NCBI GenBank assembly: GCA_016712865.1
Contig: JADJQH010000008.1
Span: 124,001-188,000 of the forward strand
Reading direction: 5' to 3'
Source: Dokdonella sp.
GTDB taxonomy: Bacteria > Pseudomonadota > Gammaproteobacteria > Xanthomonadales > Rhodanobacteraceae
Length of the DNA stretch: 64,000 bases
Below, one piece after another: positions 61,739 to 64,000 of this stretch. The position numbers and the translations under genes are program-made. The notes beneath the pieces are model-generated. The model was not told the origin of the DNA. It worked only from the letters and a program-made list of their open reading frames with translations, and searched no databases. Numbering within the stretch: the stretch's first letter is position 1; each line of letters opens with the position of its first letter.

Positions 61739-63439
61739 TCAGGGTGCGCCGGCATCAAGTTCGACCAGGAACTCCTGGCCTGAGCCGCGCACGTCAATGC
61801 GCCATCCCGAGCGGAACTCCGCCTTGTCGAGGCTTGCGAACTCCAAGCTGCCGATCACGGCATCTTCGGGTTTGAGCACCTTGATGTGCAACTTGCCGGC
61901 GCGCGCTTCATGTCCTTCCAGCACCGGTTTGACCGGGACGTTGATCTGGAAGATGGCCTGCGTGTCTGCGCTGGTTGCGAAGGTGTCGTGAACGGTCAGC
62001 GTGCGCCCCTTGAACTCGATGCTGCGTTGCCAGGACTTGACCCCGGCGCCCGCTGCATAGGCAGGGCTCAAATCCGCAGTGGCCTGGAATTCGCCGCTTT
62101 GCGGGTTGGCAGGAATGACCTTCATGCTCGATGTGCTGGGCTCGCGTTGGCGGATGATGGTTCCATTGCGCTCGAAGCGCAGCACATTGTGCACCTCGGT
62201 TCCCTGCTGGATACCGCTGTGGGTCCAGATGTTCTCGGTAACCGCCAACCAGTCGCCCGCAAACAAGGTGAAGCCACCTTGATCCTGGTGCGCATGGCTT
62301 TCCACGTACGGACCGGCGTTGAAGCCGACCCAGACGGCATCGCGATTCCAGTCGCTGCGGGCAAATACATGCCCGGTTCCCTTGGCCTCGTAGAGGCGGG
62401 ATTGCGGCGGCTGGCCGCCGGTCCCGGCAGGCAGCAGGTCATGGCGCAGGTTGAAGCCGGAGGTCATCTCGGGAATCGAGATGGAATGCAGCCACCACGA
62501 TGCGATGTCGCGTACTTCCTCGTTCTTGCTGAGTGCGCGCGCTTCAAGAACGAGGCGTCGGTGGTAGTCGTAGATCTCGGGAACCGATACCCGTGATTGA
62601 TCGCCAATCGGTGCGAAGCGGTCGAGCGTCGGCATGGTCGCGTGCACCCAAAAGCGGATGCTGTCGTCCACATGGCTGTTGGCATTGGCGAGGTCTTCCC
62701 CGGTTGAATCACGCCATACGCGATAGATTGCAAACAGACGCATGTGTGCCGCGCCATAGCCGGTTCCTTCCAGGCTGCCACCACCCACCAGCTTGCCGAA
62801 GTAGGCGGTCAAAGCTGGCAGCTTCTTCTCGCGCAGGAACTTGAGCCACGTTTCATTGTTGCTGGCCAGCGCCCAGAACATGGTGGCTTCGACAAAGCTG
62901 TAGTAGTAGTTGTTGCCGGGATTGTCGATGGACCAGCCGGTCCATTCAAAAGCACGCTCACCCCACTTTGCCGCCTTCGGGTTCCAGATGTTGTGGATGG
63001 TCTGTTCGGCGTACGTCGACCACTGCGCGCGCTGCGCATCGCTGATCAGCGTGCGGCAGACCTCCCAGGTCAGGCCAAGGTCGCTGATCATCGGGCCGGC
63101 TTCGAGGTAGGAATCGCCGGCCACCGCCGGTCGTTGACCCTGGGCAATACGCGCGTCGGCATCATCCACCTGGGTTTGAACCAGGCGTATGGCCAACGTG
63201 CAATATTTTTCCTTGGGACTGAGTTGGTAAAGGGTCGCCGCATCGGTTGCCGAGAAGCCGTAGCCGGGGCTTCCATTGGCCGCGGCATCCACATAGTCGC
63301 GAAAGCGCTTGAAGGCCGTGGACTTCAAATCCACGCCGGAGGTGTCGATCTTCAACGCGGCTTGCGCCGGCATGCAGACAACTGCCGCGAGGACAATTGC
63401 AGCGGCCAAAGCGCGACGCAACGCGAATGAACTGTTCAT
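61739..63439 (-). CDS. Secreted heparinase II/III-like protein (untagged paralogue)
   Basis: The protein has 566 residues with a signal peptide ending at MPAQA. The layout matches the protein at 57173-58906 through the whole length: SYLEAGPMISDLGLTWEVC, NNYYYSFVEATMFWALASN, LEGTGYGAAHMRLFAIYRVWRDS and SHAHQDQGGFTLFAGDWLAV with the conserved His cluster. It ends in FLVELDAGAP, without the IFxxGFE-like tag. The start at 63439 has GAGGG upstream; Mets further up are not signal-peptide-like. It heads the lower part of a minus operon after galE. Confidence 0.82.
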   Translation of the reverse strand: MNSSFALRRALAAAIVLAAVVCMPAQAALKIDTSGVDLKSTAFKRFRDYVDAAANGSPGYGFSATDAATLYQLSPKEKYCTLAIRLVQTQVDDADARIAQGQRPAVAGDSYLEAGPMISDLGLTWEVCRTLISDAQRAQWSTYAEQTIHNIWNPKAAKWGERAFEWTGWSIDNPGNNYYYSFVEATMFWALASNNETWLKFLREKKLPALTAYFGKLVGGGSLEGTGYGAAHMRLFAIYRVWRDSTGEDLANANSHVDDSIRFWVHATMPTLDRFAPIGDQSRVSVPEIYDYHRRLVLEARALSKNEEVRDIASWWLHSISIPEMTSGFNLRHDLLPAGTGGQPPQSRLYEAKGTGHVFARSDWNRDAVWVGFNAGPYVESHAHQDQGGFTLFAGDWLAVTENIWTHSGIQQGTEVHNVLRFERNGTIIRQREPSTSSMKVIPANPQSGEFQATADLSPAYAAGAGVKSWQRSIEFKGRTLTVHDTFATSADTQAIFQINVPVKPVLEGHEARAGKLHIKVLKPEDAVIGSLEFASLDKAEFRSGWRIDVRGSGQEFLVELDAGAP

Positions 63440-63517
63440 GCAGGATTCCCTCGAGGTGCGTGGGGTGAAGGAGCTGTCGCTCGCAAGGTCTGGGTGCTTC
63501 ATTTCCCGCTGCGCGGA

Positions 63518-64000
63518 TCAGGTGGTTGCCGCCGATGTGCTGCGGGCGGCCAGCTTGCGCTCCCAGTCGAGCGCCGTGCGCACGATGAAATCGAGTTCGT
63601 CGTGTTGCGGTTTCCAGTCCAGCACCGCCTTCAGGCGCTGCGAGCGCGCAATCAACGCAGGAGGATCACCGGCACGTCGCGGCTCGAAAACGATGTTGAG
63701 TTTGCGGCCGCTGACCCGTTCCACCGAGTCGATGACCTCACGCACGCTGTAACCATGGCCGTAGCCGCAGTTGAGGGTCGTCGACTCGCCGCCGCGACGA
63801 AGATAGTCGAGCGCCTGCAGATGGGCGGAGGCAAGATCCACCACATGGATGTAGTCACGGATGCAGGTGCCGTCGGCGGTATCGTAGTCGGTGCCGAACA
63901 CACACAGGCGTTCGCGCTTGCCCACCGCATGCTCGCAGGCAACCTTGATGAGCAGGGTGGCATTCAAGGTGGACTGGCCGATGCGACCGCCGGGATCGCA
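63518..64000 (-). CDS. galE: UDP-glucose 4-epimerase, C-terminal part (runs off the window)
   Basis: From the window edge the frame reads CDPGGRIGQSTLNATLLIKV and then VFGTDYDTADGTCIRDYIHVVDLASAHLQAL, FEPRRAGDPPALIARS and LDWKPQHDELD to a TGA at 63518. This is the C-terminal half of GalE: the DYIHVxDLAxAH and GDPxxLxA motifs are diagnostic. GalE interconverts UDP-glucose and UDP-galactose. The N-terminal NAD domain lies beyond base 64000. It supplies sugar donors and precedes the heparinase-like gene on the same strand by 78 bases. Confidence 0.88.
   Translation of the reverse strand, partial: CDPGGRIGQSTLNATLLIKVACEHAVGKRERLCVFGTDYDTADGTCIRDYIHVVDLASAHLQALDYLRRGGESTTLNCGYGHGYSVREVIDSVERVSGRKLNIVFEPRRAGDPPALIARSQRLKAVLDWKPQHDELDFIVRTALDWERKLAARSTSAATT

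Overview
The window looks like a high-GC gammaproteobacterium, most likely of the Lysobacterales/Xanthomonadales. The grounds are GC-rich coding sequence, several families of short palindromic repeats, and unrelated secreted proteins that end in an 'IFxxGFE'-like motif. No rRNA, tRNA or CRISPR array was seen. The species is not identifiable by reading.

Much of 1-53.5 kb is an exopolysaccharide region of the exosortase A (XrtA/PEP-CTERM) type. It begins with the last codons of an EpsB-type sugar transferase. Further in are families known from XrtA loci: an ACP plus acyl-AMP ligase (2.9-4.75 kb), a PLP decarboxylase (6.5-7.8 kb), two alpha/beta hydrolases (22.9-24.5 kb), an amidotransferase (34.9-36.8 kb) and an O-ligase (45.4-46.7 kb). 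No exosortase gene is visible.

The centrepiece is a tightly overlapping operon at 8.9-24.5 kb: methyltransferase, cupin oxygenase, a 2398-residue NRPS-PKS-aminotransferase, a 1665-residue NRPS and the two hydrolases. The adenylation codes read as Val-like and Gly-like, and the acyltransferase as malonyl-specific. The last module is C-PCP with neither A nor TE domain. The line sits between genes that usually lie together in XrtA loci, so it probably makes a peptide/polyketide amine for, or regulated with, the surface polymer.

A second operon (33.2 to 29.4 kb, minus strand) holds ACP, acyl-AMP ligase, an NadE-like amide synthetase and a GNAT acyltransferase. It lies between two identical, oppositely oriented 98-bp elements. 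The rest, to 53.5 kb, is glycosyltransferases, polysaccharide deacetylases, an acyltransferase, an oxidoreductase-epimerase fusion, methyltransferase, DnaJ-type membrane protein, flippase, PaaK-like ligase and an unknown membrane-anchored protein.

From 53.5 to 57.1 kb the sequence is a mobile, lower-GC patch: a MITE-like element, an ISL3-family IS whose transposase needs a -1 frameshift at an A7 run, a small secreted-protein fragment, an attC-like site, and a BrnT/BrnA toxin-antitoxin pair with a broken toxin. From 57.2 kb on is a polysaccharide-degradation cluster: two paralogous heparinase II/III-like proteins, a RIFT-barrel secreted protein, a methyltransferase and the C-terminal part of galE, which runs off the window.
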